A stretch of DNA of 64,000 nucleotides, taken from the NCBI GenBank assembly GCA_023974075.1, contig CM043799.1:5256928-5320927 (forward strand). The letters are read 5' to 3'. Each line of letters starts with the position of its first letter. Position 1 is the stretch's first letter. The position numbers and the translations under genes are program-made. The DNA comes from Chaenocephalus aceratus (Eukaryota > Chordata > Actinopteri > Perciformes > Channichthyidae). Positions 1 to 11,270 of the stretch are shown here, in pieces. The notes beneath the pieces are model-generated. The model was given only the letters and a program-made list of their open reading frames with translations, was not told the DNA's origin and searched no databases.

Positions 1-1367
1 TCCTCTGAAGAACCAGTGGTCCCAGCAGAGGCAGCTCTGACTGGAGTGTGGACGGCACACGATCATTGCAGGAACATGATTGTACTGTACCATGCTCCCT
101 CTCTCATGTCAGACTGTGTTCCTCAAACGCCCTCACGGCCCATTCAGGAGCCCACTGAGAATGACAGGACTGAAGACGAATGTGGATGAGCAATTGGCGA
201 GATTGGAGATTTAAATTATAAGAAATGATCTTTTCTTTCCATGTTTGATGAAATATGGTTGGATTTCTCTTCTGGTTTAAATGCTGAAGATGTAGTAGAC
301 CACAGCTGAGCCCCCCCCCCCCCCCCCCTTCTGGTGTGATGTGGGCCGCCCTGCAGACAGGAAGTTAATGGACGAGCCGGCCCATTTCTATGACAACAGG
401 AAGTAGCTGCTTTGATGAGCCCAACAGAGGGCATATGAGCCGGGCTGCAGCTAAAAATAGCTCCAAGTAAACAAGAGGATGGAGAGGAGAAGGAAACGGT
501 TCAAATACGTCCTACACATGGTGCACGTGTCTGCCTGTTTTAACAATCTATCTTCCTAACACTGTAATCCAAATGTTGTTTCATCCACGTTTTGTTAAAT
601 TGCCTCAAAATGTTTTGTTTTGGGATCAATTCTATAAATTAAAACTACTTCTTCTAATTTATAGCTAACCTCTTCCTTCCAGCGCAAAGCTCCCCACATC
701 TGGATAAAAGTCACTCTTATAGTTTTTAAAACTTGTTTCCAAATACATCTTGGATAAACACACTGTAGGGAAACCCTGCTTGTGCTGCTGAAACATGAAC
801 ACAGAAACACACATTTGAAAACGTAAAACATTACTATAAAATGGTTTGGTAATGTGTGCTCTCTCTTTTGTAATTGAACTTGTAAGTGAACAAGCAATGC
901 AGATGTTGGCTGCATGCTAGTGTGTCTGAGGGTGTCAAATCCAATGTATGTTTTGATCTGAGGAAGTTCATTTCCATAGGTCGAGGCTACACAAAACTGT
1001 CAAGTAGTCGTCAGATGAATGTGGTTTCTATTCGGAGTTATCTCTAATATTTACCTCAGTCTTGTGAACTATTGTTAGATCTTTACAAATCACTAAACCA
1101 ATTAATACAAAAATAACTCAGAGGGCGGTATTGGAAGAAGTACTCAGATTGTATGTAAGTTGTAAATATACTCTGTTGCAGGTAATCATCAAATGTAAGT
1201 ATCAACATAAAAAGTACTCATTAAGCGTAATGGCTCATTTCAGATATATACAGTATGTATTAAATGACTTGATTATGGTTATCGATGCATTCATGTGTTC
1301 ATCTGTTTAGAAAAATATCACTCGTCAATATCACTCACTTGGTCTTCAATATCAGGATGTATTTATT
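1..1367. other. Upstream intergenic DNA, no gene seen
   Basis: No open frame here resembles a known protein. The stretch has an 18-base C run (311-328). At about 1130-1300 lies a diffuse match to a common fish dispersed repeat (GGAAGAAGTACTCAG start), of which a clearer copy lies at 63715-63960. The rest shows nothing I can name. Confidence 0.5.
311..328. repeat. Poly-C run, 18 bases
   Basis: Uninterrupted C homopolymer read directly from the sequence. Similar runs occur at 5129-5152 and about 47462-47477. Confidence 0.9.
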
Positions 1368-2018
1368 CAACCCAGTCTCACAAAAAACGTGTAATAACTA
1401 CGTTGGTCCCCAACGTAGGACGTAGTATTTCTACAAAAAACGCCTCTGAAATTGTAAGATCCCTACGTTTTTTTTTACCATTCAGTCCGGTTGGCGTCTA
1501 TGTCACGTGATCTTCACATTTCTTCCTCCCTGCAGAAAATAAAACAACATGGCCGACATTCGTTTTATTCTCGGTGGAAAATGCCTATTTTAAGGTTAGT
1601 TTGGCCATTAAAAATGCATTTTGATGTCATTTGATGCGAGAAATATGAGTTGTTATTTCAGATTATGTGTGCAGTGGATATACATGATCTTTAGTTTGCT
1701 AGTTATTACGAAGATTACTTCAGGAAATGTGTCCATACAACGTTTTCATTGTTACTAAGGTGGTTGCTAGGGACGCAGCTATCGATATTATTTCTGTTAT
1801 GTTGTGTAACTGTTTCATGGTGTTATCTTTATTGCTACCCCCTTCCCCGTCAATGTATAGTGTTGGTCCACAGCGCAAACGTATTAGTTTAACAAAATCC
1901 GCATCTAAAATTGTGGCATAGATACGTTATTTTCCCCTGTGGTCGTTTTTGTAGAAATACTACGTCCCAAGTTGTGGACCAACGTAGTTATTACACGTTT
2001 TTTTGTGAGACTGGGTTG
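1368..2018. mobile_element. Short member (MITE) of the CAACCCAGTCTCAC family, arm type beta
   Basis: The element begins CAACCCAGTCTCAC and ends with its reverse complement. The terminal inverted repeats run about 70 bases. A 7-bp target duplication, ATTTATT, lies at 1361-1367 and 2019-2025. The left 575 bases match the arms of the large element at 6239-10259, and the right side keeps only the terminal 75 bases. It therefore looks like an internal-deletion derivative of that large element. The small open frames inside differ between copies by frameshifts and I do not treat them as genes. Superfamily is not certain: 7-8 bp duplications fit P-like, hAT-like or Dada-like elements. Confidence 0.85.
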
Positions 2019-4190
2019 ATTTATTATCCTTGCAAGAATGGAAGTAGTCATCACACACAGAGGCTGCGTGGGACAAATAGTTCCCTGAACAGTGTCCTTC
2101 ACAAGAGAGTGAGTTACAGTCAACAGATGCAGAATACAGGTTCTAAGCAGTATTCTGGCTAATCCGGGAAACTATGTCATTGTTTATTAATTACTACTGC
2201 GGGTGTAAGATAAATGTAATAAAACTAAAATATTTAATTCTTAAATAACGTGTATAAATAGCATAAAAGAATGATAAAAATGATATCAGAATCGAGTTTA
2301 TTGCCAGTTACGTTTACACATACAAGGAATCTAAATAACAATAAAAGGTCAAAAATATAAAAGATAATAAAAATAAGCATATTTAAGAAACTATTTAGCA
2401 TAACAAAATAATAAAGACACGTTTTACACTAAAATATACAAAGAACCTTAAAAGCTAAAAAACTAAAAGACTTAGGACAATGAATATATGACAATATATG
2501 GCAAACTAAATGTTATTTTTTAAAGTTGAGGGCTGTGCAGAATGTGAAAGCTGAGCATGAACATGGCTCATTATTAAGACACAAAGGGAATAACATGTTT
2601 GTTCTCATGATGTCCATCAATGTAAGGCATGATGTTTGTGATATGGAAATACTTTGCAGCAGTGACCACGCATTATACTTTTGTGTGAGTGAATGGAGGA
2701 TGGAGGATTACAATGATTTAACAAAGTGCTTTTCTGATATGTATTCTCAATGTCAGTGTATTACAAAGTACACAATCTTTGGAAATATGGATTCTAACAT
2801 AGAGTGAGGGTACAGAGAGTGGTACAGAGTGCTTCGATCGCCCAAAATCGTTTTCTGTTTTTTGACAGGAAATCACAAGGTAGAGCTCAGCTGCTGCTAT
2901 TTGTATCCATGGCAACCTGATGAAAGCACAGGAGTGAACCTCAACATGAAATAGATTTTACAATTGTACAGTAACATTGGGTTAACAATCACAGAATATA
3001 GAAGGCAGTGATGAACACAAGCAGTGTCTTTCTGACTGACAGAGATAGCATTAGCAGCATTAGCTTGATTACAGTTCGATTAGTGAAGGTTTAATGAACC
3101 TCAACAGGAAATGGGGGACTGCAGCAGAACGATTACAATCCGATTAGAATAAATACAGGGCACTGAAGGCAATGGAGTAATTACAGAATCACACGTCAAG
3201 GTTATAAAGTGTCTTTGAGTATCACTAAGGCTGGTTCAGGCAGGGCAAAGGTCAAACACATTCCCCAGAGTTTGCAATGAGCTTTTTAAATGAGAGCTAA
3301 CACATTGGGTTGTACTGCAGCTCGTAGGAATGGATGTATCAGAAAGCCTTTGCAAATGCCTTGGTGTATCACTATATCTATCTCTCGTGAAAGCACAGCT
3401 GCTACTGAAAACAACAGAGCAGATATTCTCATTATTACAGACGCCTGCTCTATGAATATTGAATTCCCAAGCTGTATTTAATATGACCTTTAAGATGCAC
3501 GCTGCAGGGGAGCAGATCACCATCACATACATGAGAGCACTTCAGGAGTTACAGTACATGGTGGGGACCGGTTGCAATTTATGTTTTTGCCGTAGAGCAC
3601 TACATCTCTTATTGACTTCTTCTGACTCCCAGAATGCTTTCAGCGACTTCCAGAAAAGGTTTGTGATGATTCATTTCTTCCTGTATGAAGCCATTGTTGT
3701 GAGGCGCTGACACACACTTATTGTTGATTTTCAGAGAGGAGGTCTGTTCTCTGGAATCAAAGAGCCCTGATGTTATTTTCTGGCATCAGCAATAAGTGGT
3801 AGATTAAAGGAGCTGGCTCTCATAAAGCAGGACTGACAACCACTGCCGAAGAGAGCTGAACATTTCCCTCAAGTAAAAAAGAAACTAAAGTCTAAGACTA
3901 AGTCCCCACAGACTGAGCCACTGCCGCCCCAAGTTTGGGTAAACTAAGCCCCCTTATTAAGCTGTTGCAGCATAAATAAAGTTCAATCATTTAGCTACGC
4001 TTTCCTTAATTATCTTTTCATGACAAAGCTACATTTTTAGGAATCTAGATAGCATCATTTATGAATTGAATTGGCATTTTATTTGATTTGAGCGTCTAAT
4101 ACAGCCAATAACTTTGGAGTTAGCTAAACTAACAAAGCCTACATTATTAGGGTCCATATAAAGAATATGAATAAAAGATAGTAATTTGAA
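2019..4190. other. Intergenic DNA with one LINE 3'-end scrap
   Basis: At about 2285-2340 a sequence resembling a common fish LINE 3' end in minus orientation (GTTTATTGCCA, then TTTACACATACAAGGAATC) is visible. It is also seen at 34385-34450. No coding region, RNA gene or clear TIR element was recognised in the rest. Confidence 0.45.
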
Positions 4191-4198
4191 GGAAATGC

Positions 4199-5020
4199 CA
4201 ACCTGATCTCACCAGAATGCGTGACTCCACCACGACTCCTTAACACCACAATGCGTGGTGGAGTCACGAACTTTGTTACATTTACGTGTCGGCACCACGC
4301 AAACAACCCCAATGTAAAGTGAATGAGGCTCCTTTGTCGTGGTGCACACACGCATTTCTACAACGTCCTGCAGTGAGCTTTTATTCTAGAAAACGTTTTT
4401 AAAACCTACTTTATAGCTTGTAGTAACTCACGGGAGGCTTCTTTTATTTTATTTGTATTCATAATCATTTTTATTTTTCGTCAGAATGTATTATGGTGCA
4501 TTAGTTACGATTTTTTGTTCTCAAAAAACAGTGCATTGTGTGTAATACAACTGTGATTTTTATTAAATTAGTTTGTTTTTAAGGAAGGCCAGAGCTTCAG
4601 CTGTGTCCAATAGATTGTTCCCTTTAGTTAACGTTTTTTAAAAGAACATTATATTCCGATTTGATCATGTCCCCTTTATTGTATTACGGAGAGCAATGTG
4701 AGCATCCATTCCCATTGGATAACGGAGGATTTTACACCCGGAAGTAAGTATTCCCCTTACTGTCGATTGATTTTACAGTGATATCTGCACTACTCAACTC
4801 AAAAACACCAGATTATCCTTGTTGATTACACAACATTGATTGGTTTAAGTTGTGTGCAATGCTTTTGTATTTTTCCCCTTCGATTCGGAGAAACAAATAT
4901 GTGTTCAGTTTAGGATGGCCGAAGACACTACACTACCCAGAATCCTCAGCTATCGTTTGGGACTACACCATGTGCTTAGCTTGACAAACCCCGTGAATTG
5001 TCCTCAAGCTCTGTGATTGG
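4199..5020 (+). repeat. Left inverted arm of the alpha element
   Basis: Pairs with 14349-13997 and 11733-11270. The outer 160 bases hold four 15-bp blocks of the form CGTG-N7-CACG (4220-4234, 4254-4268, 4285-4299, 4338-4352). At about 4545 the arm keeps TGTGTAATACAAC uninterrupted. This is the empty version of the site where a hAT element sits in the right arm. Confidence 0.85.
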
Positions 5021-5128
5021 ATGTTGGAGTGGCAGTGTGCGACGTTTACGCTGAGCGACAAACAGCATTTTGGAATGGAATGAAACCCATGACGGCACAC
5101 TATTCAAAACAGGAATCGAACGTCTCCT

Positions 5129-5152
5129 CCCCCCCCCCCCCCCCCCCCCCCC
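5129..5152. repeat. Poly-C run, 24 bases
   Basis: Uninterrupted C run at the junction between the alpha left arm and the 3' end of the inserted LINE (5153-5414). Confidence 0.9.
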
Positions 5153-5414
5153 TTAGGTCACAGGCTCCTCCAACAGTGCAACACAATAAAACAGATACAC
5201 AGAAAAAATAGTGCAAGTCAATACAAAAAGAAAAATAGTAAAAAGTGTAATAGTGCAATAAGAGTCTATACAAGGGATTGGAATATGATATATTAGACAA
5301 ATTATTTCTAAGTAGCAGCCAGATGAATGTTATGGATGTTATTTCAAAGTTCAGGTGTTTAATAGTCTTATGGCCTGTGGGATGAAACTGTCCCTGAGTC
5401 TGGTGGTTTTAGTC
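5153..5414 (-). mobile_element. LINE 1 of the nest, 3' part (continues at 10267-10346)
   Basis: Read on the minus strand, 10346-10267 encodes a reverse-transcriptase tail with DPHHPSHKLF and LLP. It resumes at about 5414 with IRTKTTRLRDSF and AIRLLNT then stop, and runs into a 3'UTR. These motifs are the end of a CR1/L2/Rex1-type LINE ORF2. The two parts were separated first by LINE 2 (5422-6231) and then by the element at 6239-10259. The copy is 5'-truncated and has small frame errors. Confidence 0.7.
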
Positions 5415-5421
5415 CGGATGT

Positions 5422-6231
5422 AAGATAAGATAAGATAAGATGGTACTTTATTGATCCCAATTTGGGACATTGTTGTTGTTGCAGCAGCAGCATAAAAGAC
5501 AAGGCGTTTTACAATAAAACAAAACTACAAATAAACAAGAATAGAAAAAATAGAAAATATACGTGTTGAAATAGAAAACATACATGTAGATATTATATAT
5601 GCAAATATACATATTCAAAAATATATGACAATGGAATATGGACTATCAAATATTGAACAGATTATACATGTGTACAATGTACAGCGAGGTTGTATTAGAG
5701 AAACTATGGAGCAGAGAGTTCTCTTCCAGCCAGAGGTGATTTATTGTACAGAGTTATGGCTGTGGGCAGGAATGTGTTCCTGTATCGGTCCTTGTGACAG
5801 CGGAGCTGCAGCAGTCTGTTGGAGAAGGAGCTCCGTTGACTGTCCAGCTGCAGGTGGAGAGGATGGGTGGGTTATCCATCACGGACAACAGCCTGTTCAG
5901 TGTCCTCCTCTCCACCACAGCTTCAAAGGGGTCCAGCTTGATGCCGATGACAGACCCAGCTTTCCGGATCACTTTATTGATCCTGCTGGTGTCACCGGCT
6001 CTGATGCTGCCCCCCCCCTGCAGCAAAGAAGAGAGCACTGGCCACAACAGACTAGAAGATCTCCAGCATCTTGCTGCACACGTGGAAGGATCCCAGCTTC
6101 CTCAGAAAATAGAGTCTGTTCATCCCCTTCTTGTACACAGCATCAGTGTTGATCCTCCAGTTCAGCCCATAAGTGCACTCCCAGGTACTATAGTCCTCCA
6201 CAACAGCCACATCCTCTCCTAGAATGCGGAT
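5422..6231 (-). mobile_element. LINE 2 of the nest, 5'-truncated, inserted in LINE 1
   Basis: The minus strand encodes the end of a reverse transcriptase: NTDAVYKKGMNRLYFLRKL, SSIRAGDTSR-like, RKAGSVIG and FEAVVERRTLN motifs, in two frames broken near 6050. It then has a 3'UTR ending in GGGATCAATAAAG-like sequence and an ATCTT-type tail at 5421-5440. A direct repeat CGGATGT flanks it at 5415-5421 and 6227-6233, consistent with target-site duplication. This is a typical fish CR1/L2/Rex1-group LINE; the exact clade is not assigned. Confidence 0.7.
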
Positions 6232-6238
6232 GTTGTGC

Positions 6239-6815
6239 CAACCCAGTCTCACAAAAAAACGTGTAATAACTACGTTGGTCCACAACGTAGGACGTAGTAT
6301 TTCTACAAAAACGCCTCTGAAATGGTAAGATCCCTACGTTTTTTGTCACCATTCATTCTGATGGCTGGCGTCTATGTCACGTGATCTTCAAATTTCTCCC
6401 TGCAGAAAAAAAAAACATGGCCGAACTTCGTTTTATTCTCGGTGTAAAATAACTATTTAAAGTTAGTTTGGCCATTAAAATGCGTTTTGATGTCATTTGA
6501 TGCGAGAAATATGAGTTGTTATTTCAGATTATGTGTGCAGTGGATGTACATGATCTTTAGTTTGCTAGTTATTACGAAGATTACTTCAGGAAATGGTGTC
6601 TATACAACATTTTCATTGTTACCAAGGTGGTTGCTAGGGACGCTGCTATCGATATTATTTTTGTTATGTTGTGTAACTGTTTAATGGTGTTATCTTTATT
6701 GCTACCCCCCTTCCCCGTCAAAGTATAGTGTTGGTCCACAGCGCAAACGTATTAGTTTAACAAAATCCGCATCTAAAATGGTGCAGAAACGTTATTTTCC
6801 CCCTGTGCAATTCCA
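6239..6815 (+). repeat. Left inverted arm, beta type
   Basis: Matches 1368 to about 1944 directly and 10259-9487 in inverse. The first dyad block (CGTG, 7 bases, then TACG) starts at 6260, nucleotide 22 of the element. Confidence 0.85.
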
Positions 6816-8061
6816 GTCTCACATCTCAGAGCACACCGTCATTAACAAATACCGGAAACAGACCGAAAATACTTTATTCCGAGTGTTCTTGCTTTTCTCT
6901 TTGAAAGTCATCACATAACGGCATTGTAATACACGGTTCGGCTGCATTACATATTACATATCTGCCGTAGTTCTCTATGTATAGAGCCCTGATGAGAAGA
7001 CTTCTAGACAAACATGAGGAACTGCCGCCAACACTGAAAACGTGACGTGGATTATAAATATATCAACAATTAAACAACATCTTACATTTCTTTTCACACA
7101 ATACGTCTCCTTGCAGTATCAACACTAATTCGGCTGACTTTTGTATTTGATCCAATTGGTAGATAGGCTGTATTTACACCATAAAGGTGCACAGCTGATA
7201 TAAAGGGACACCTAGTGGTTAAAGCATGTTATTGAATTTCAATATTTTTATTATTAGATATTAATAGAATCCCTATAAAGTATATTCATTACTCGTTATT
7301 CTCTACTAATAGTTAATTAAAGACTGTATATAATGACTATTTTGCACATCCCGTTCAAGATTTCAAGATTTTCTAAGGTTTATTGACATATCATATTCAC
7401 AAACGGTGTAGTTATGCAATGAATGAAAAACTTTGTGTATACCTCCAGCAATGTTAACTATGTTGAAGCACTTATTTGAACTGATATTATACATAATGTA
7501 TTATACTATTATAAGATGTATGTAGATATTTCATCTCCGGCCTTGTCAGGTATTGAACAATCAATAAATAAAGAACACAGAATTGTTCAATATAAAACAC
7601 AGAATTTGTAAATGATTTACAAATAAACACCACTGCATATTTACAACTGTACACATGCTGATGTAACGCAAATGTTCCAACTTGGGATCAATAAAGTATA
7701 TCTTATCTTAAGATGATCGATGGCTACTGCCATATTTGCACAATGTGCCTCTGAACCTTGACAAGTGCATGTTTCAGGCTTATCAATGAACAACAGGGGG
7801 GGTCACAGACATAAGACCAGCTGTTAAATAAAGCTCTTCTGACCTTAGCTGTCGTGTGGGTATATATATTAATGCTGCCCATAATGGGCACAAGCCATTT
7901 TCACCCATTTATTAATTATATGTTTTAAATGTGAGTGTTTCCTATCCCCTAAACCTCCAGGGATGTACACAGTTTAATACTGGCAACTTCTTATTATGGG
8001 AAATACGAAAACGTCTTTTAAAACTACAACTCCCAGTAGAGACGTGCCATAGATAGAGAAC
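6816..8061. repeat. Shared core of the CAACC family, left part
   Basis: Same sequence as parts of 48590-51170 and of 10347-11270. It includes an old LINE 3' end in minus orientation at about 7370-7450 and another near 7660-7700 (TTGGGATCAATAAAG, then TATCTTATCTTA). No gene is seen. Confidence 0.6.
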
Positions 8062-8519
8062 AGGCTTGTTTGAGACAAGCAAGACCTGCGCAGTTGCGAT
8101 CAACGTCTTGCTAGTGCGTTGCATGATGGTTAGTCATTTTGTCCGACTTGCTCTGGAGGCTCGCCCACATGAGACTTTGAAATCTCGCGGGACAAAGACG
8201 CCCGCAGCCTTGAGAGCGAGGCGAGGCGAGTTGGCGCAGTTGCTCTCCACGAGCTGCGGAAGCGAAATGCTTGATGGGAAACGGCTCGCTGGTATCTCGA
8301 GCTGAGCGCTCATTGGTGGTTTTTACCACGTGCTGCTGATGAAACTCTCCAATTGGCTGACAAAAGTTTGTTGTTGTTTTGTGTCAGTTTTACGTCGCCA
8401 CATCCATTCCCATTTTTCATCATTGTTCCACAATGTTTATCATCATGAAATTAATATCTATATATTTAATACTATACTTGCACTGCTTACCGTTTTCATA
8501 CTTTATATATCTTAGCATA

Positions 8520-8664
8520 TTCATACACACTGTTCATACTGCTCACAGGCTGATATCTAGTGTATTCATACACACTGTTCATACTGCTCTCAGGCTGATA
8601 TCTAGTGTATTCATACACACTGTTCATACTGCTCACAGGCTGATATCTAGTGTATTCATACCCC
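8520..8664. repeat. 45-bp minisatellite, about 3.2 units
   Basis: The motif TGATATCTAG recurs at 8551, 8596 and 8641, giving a 45-base period. The array is nearly identical between units. Because 45 is a multiple of 3 it produces a misleading repetitive open frame. Confidence 0.9.
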
Positions 8665-8821
8665 ACTGTTTATTCATCATTCAATTCATTCTATATGTTA
8701 TTCTGTAGATTGTGTACATTACTTTCCACTTTACTGCTTGTTGCACCTGGTTAGAAGCTAAACTGCATTTCGTTGTCTCAGTACCTGTAATATGTGCAAT
8801 AACAATAAAGTTTCTCTTTAA

Positions 8822-8875
8822 GTTAAACCAAATCATTAAAATAAAATCTATTGTAATGTAATGATTTGGTTTAAC
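8822..8875. repeat. Perfect 17-bp hairpin with 20-base loop
   Basis: 8822-8838 (GTTAAACCAAATCATTA) is the exact reverse complement of 8859-8875. It lies just after the LINE-like 3'UTR and could be two abutting inverted repeat ends. Confidence 0.85.
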
Positions 8876-9512
8876 CTTATTTATTGAATACATCATTTAA
8901 AATGGCAAGATTAAATCAAATTACATTCTCCATACAATACATGTGGGATTTATATTGCATCCACTTCATCTGCAACGAAAAACGCCAACGCAATTTCCGC
9001 CATTGCAAACCCAGCCAGTCAAGCCGACTCCGAGTCCGAGCTGTCCGACTTAAGACGAGCTTTTTGACACCTCCCCCGGCTGCGATCGGCTACTCTCGTC
9101 TACTTTCGAGGCGAGCCGCAATGTGTCTCAAACAAGCCTACTATTTTGCGAAACACAATAGCCAGCATGTGTAGTTCTGGGGACAGGGTGGGGGAGGGGG
9201 GGACGCGGTGGACCCGTTCAAATCCAGTTTTGGACAGTCTGCCGTGGTTCCATCCCATTTCAAGTGCTGTTCGACGCTCTGCACACTCTCCAATCACAGA
9301 GCTTGAGGACTATCACGGGGTTTGTCAAGCGAAGCGGAGAGAATACTTACTTCCGGGTGTATTATTCTGTAAAGCAAATGAGCTGCTCCGACCCTCGGTC
9401 CTGACGGACTCCAACTTGTGTTTATTAATCAAACAAATAAATAAACACAAGGATAATTATGTGTTATTGTTGAGTAAATGGAGAATTGCACAGGGGAAAA
9501 TAACGTATCTAT

Positions 9513-9714
9513 TGTGGTGATTGACATTATTCACCCACGGATCTATGGGTTAGGGTATTGTTCTGCACGGACATTTTAGTGAGCCGGACTTCCTGTCTCC
9601 GCCGGTCTTCGCTTCCCGGGCATGAAGCTGTTTACATGTGTTTTGAGATGCTAAATAAAAGTCTAGCTTGTACCTTTGATACCCCGCCTCCGACTCCCAT
9701 CTCTCGGCACCACA
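9513..9714. mobile_element. Solo LTR, 202 bp
   Basis: Starts TGTGGTG and ends CACCACA, a perfect 7-bp terminal inverted repeat with the TG...CA of LTRs. It is flanked by the 4-bp duplication CTAT at 9509-9512 and 9715-9718. An AATAAA lies within it at about 9654. Removing it restores the beta arm exactly as in 1368-2018. It carries no coding sequence and is the recombined remnant of an LTR retroelement. Confidence 0.75.
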
Positions 9715-9718
9715 CTAT

Positions 9719-10259
9719 GCCACAATTTTAGATGCGGATTTTGTTAAACTAATAAGTTTGCGCTGTGGACCAACACTATACATTGACGGGGAAGGGGGGT
9801 AGCAATAAAGATAACACCATTTTACACAACATAACAGAAATAATATCGATAGCAGCGTCCCTAGCAACCACCTTGGTAACAATGAAAACGTTGTATAGAC
9901 ACAATTTCTTGATGTAATCTTCGTAATAACTAGCAAACTAAATATCATGTACATCCACTGCACACATAATCTGAAATAACAACTCATATTTCTCGCATCA
10001 AATGACATCAAAAGGCATTTTAATCGCCAAACTAACTTTAAAATAGGCATTTTCCACCGACAATAAAACAAATGTCGGCCATGTTTTTTTTTTCTGCAGG
10101 GAGAAATGTGAAGATCACGTGACATAGACGCCAGCCATTGGAATGAATGGGGGGGGAAACGTAGGGATCCTACAATTTCAGAGGCGTTTTTGTAGAAGTA
10201 CTACGTCCTACGTTGTGGACCAACGTAGTTATTACACGTTTTTTTATGAGACTGGGTTG
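9719..10259 (-). repeat. Right inverted arm, beta type (outer part)
   Basis: Reverse complement of 6239 to about 6780. It has a 136-codon minus-strand open frame at 9715-10125. The equivalent frames in the other two arm copies are shifted or stopped, so I do not call it a gene. Confidence 0.8.
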
Positions 10260-10266
10260 GTTGTGC

Positions 10267-10346
10267 CGGCAGCAGACAGAACAGTTTGTGGCTGGGGTGA
10301 TGGGGGTCTTTTATAATCCTGACGATTCCTGAGGGCTTTCTTTAAG
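10267..10346 (-). mobile_element. LINE 1 of the nest, 5' remnant (continues at 5414-5153)
   Basis: The minus strand encodes KDPHHPSHKLFCLLP, the penultimate motif of a CR1/L2/Rex1-type reverse transcriptase. It joins to the C-terminal motif at 5414 when the two inserted elements are removed. The truncated 5' end near 10346 abuts alpha-element core. Confidence 0.7.
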
Positions 10347-11270
10347 GTTAACCTGGTATTTTTACTCCACTACATTTATTTTAGTTACTTTACAGATTCT
10401 GATTAATGATGTGAAATATAAACAACCCTTAAAGCAGACTTTAGTTACACCTGAGTAAAATTCAGGGAAGGTGATTGTCAAGTGCCAACAATCAGGAGAG
10501 ATATTTGATTGGAAGACTGGCTTACCTAAAGCCAGTTGAGTAGCACTTGAAATGTTTTTGCTCTATGAAACCTGATGTACTTATATGATTCTGTTTTCTT
10601 CAAGCTTGTATTTTGTTGGTCGAACGCACTTATTGTAAGTCGCTTTGGATAAAAGCGTCAGCTAAATGCAATGTAATGTAATGATTGTTGGTGCTTGAGA
10701 AGACTAAATATGTATCTGCAGATCCCTATAAAGTATATACATTACTCGTTATTCTCTACAAATAGTTAATTAAAAACTGTATATAATTGCTATTTTGGAC
10801 ATCCCTTTTCAAGATTTCAATATTACTCTAAACGTGTAATAACGTGCTTTAACCAGTAGGTGGTTTGGGTTAAAAAGCTGTCAAGTTTACAGTGTTAACA
10901 AAATAAAATATACTGCTGTTTCTGGTTTAGTTTACGACGGATATATTCTGTTATTGTTTTGATATTTGTAACACAAAAGCGATGGAAAACCCCCACAGCA
11001 ACACAGAAAAGATGGTCTTAACATGAGTAGTTAATAAAAACAATAATATCAAAACAAATTATTACTACTAACTTTATTGAGAAATTAAAACAGAACGGTA
11101 AAAGAATAGTTTCCGGTCTATTTTGAGGCCAGATCTCTGTAGATAAATAAAGAACTACGACAGATGTGTAATATTTACAATGCATTCATGTGATGACTTT
11201 CAAAGAGTAAAGCAAGCACTGCTGAATAAAGTATGATTTATCTTTTACGAAACGTTTTTTTTCATATGGA
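10347..11270. repeat. Alpha-element core shared with the beta and gamma elements
   Basis: 10370-10520 and 10680-10810 match about 50880-51170 in inverse. 11134-11220 matches 48600-48700 in inverse. A tail at 10620-10680 (GTAAGTCGCTTTGGATAAAAG, then AATGTAATGTAATG) is the 3' tail of a widespread fish SINE/LINE. No gene is seen. Confidence 0.65.

Larger units (their letters stand above)
8062..9139. mobile_element. TIR element inserted in the beta core
   Basis: Ends carry a perfect 16-bp inverted repeat AGGCTTGTTTGAGACA. The homologous core at about 51353-51375 lacks this segment, so it is an insertion. The target duplication is not clear (at most AC on both sides), so I cannot assign a superfamily. 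It contains a 45-bp tandem repeat, a LINE-like 3'UTR (about 8665-8820) and a 17-bp hairpin. No transposase is seen. Confidence 0.6.
6239..10259. mobile_element. 4.0-kb long-inverted-repeat transposon (arm type beta)
   Basis: Begins CAACCCAGTCTCAC at 6239 and ends with the reverse complement at 10259. A 7-bp target duplication GTTGTGC lies at 6232-6238 and 10260-10266, and the flanks outside it rejoin as one LINE. Left arm 6239-6815 (about 577 bases) pairs with right arm 10259 down to about 9487 once the solo LTR at 9513-9714 is removed. The core (about 6816-9486) matches the core of 47938-51829, for example 6870-7220 against 48590-48960. It contains the TIR element at 8062-9139. No transposase is recognisable. 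Confidence 0.85.

Noticed and set aside
5625..6222. Plus-strand frames of 175 and 142 codons
   Set aside because: They are antisense shadows of the LINE 2 reverse-transcriptase fragment, which codes on the minus strand.
8379..8708. 109-codon frame with repeated AHRLISSVFIHTVHT
   Set aside because: It is produced by the 45-bp minisatellite, whose period is a multiple of three, inside a transposable element.
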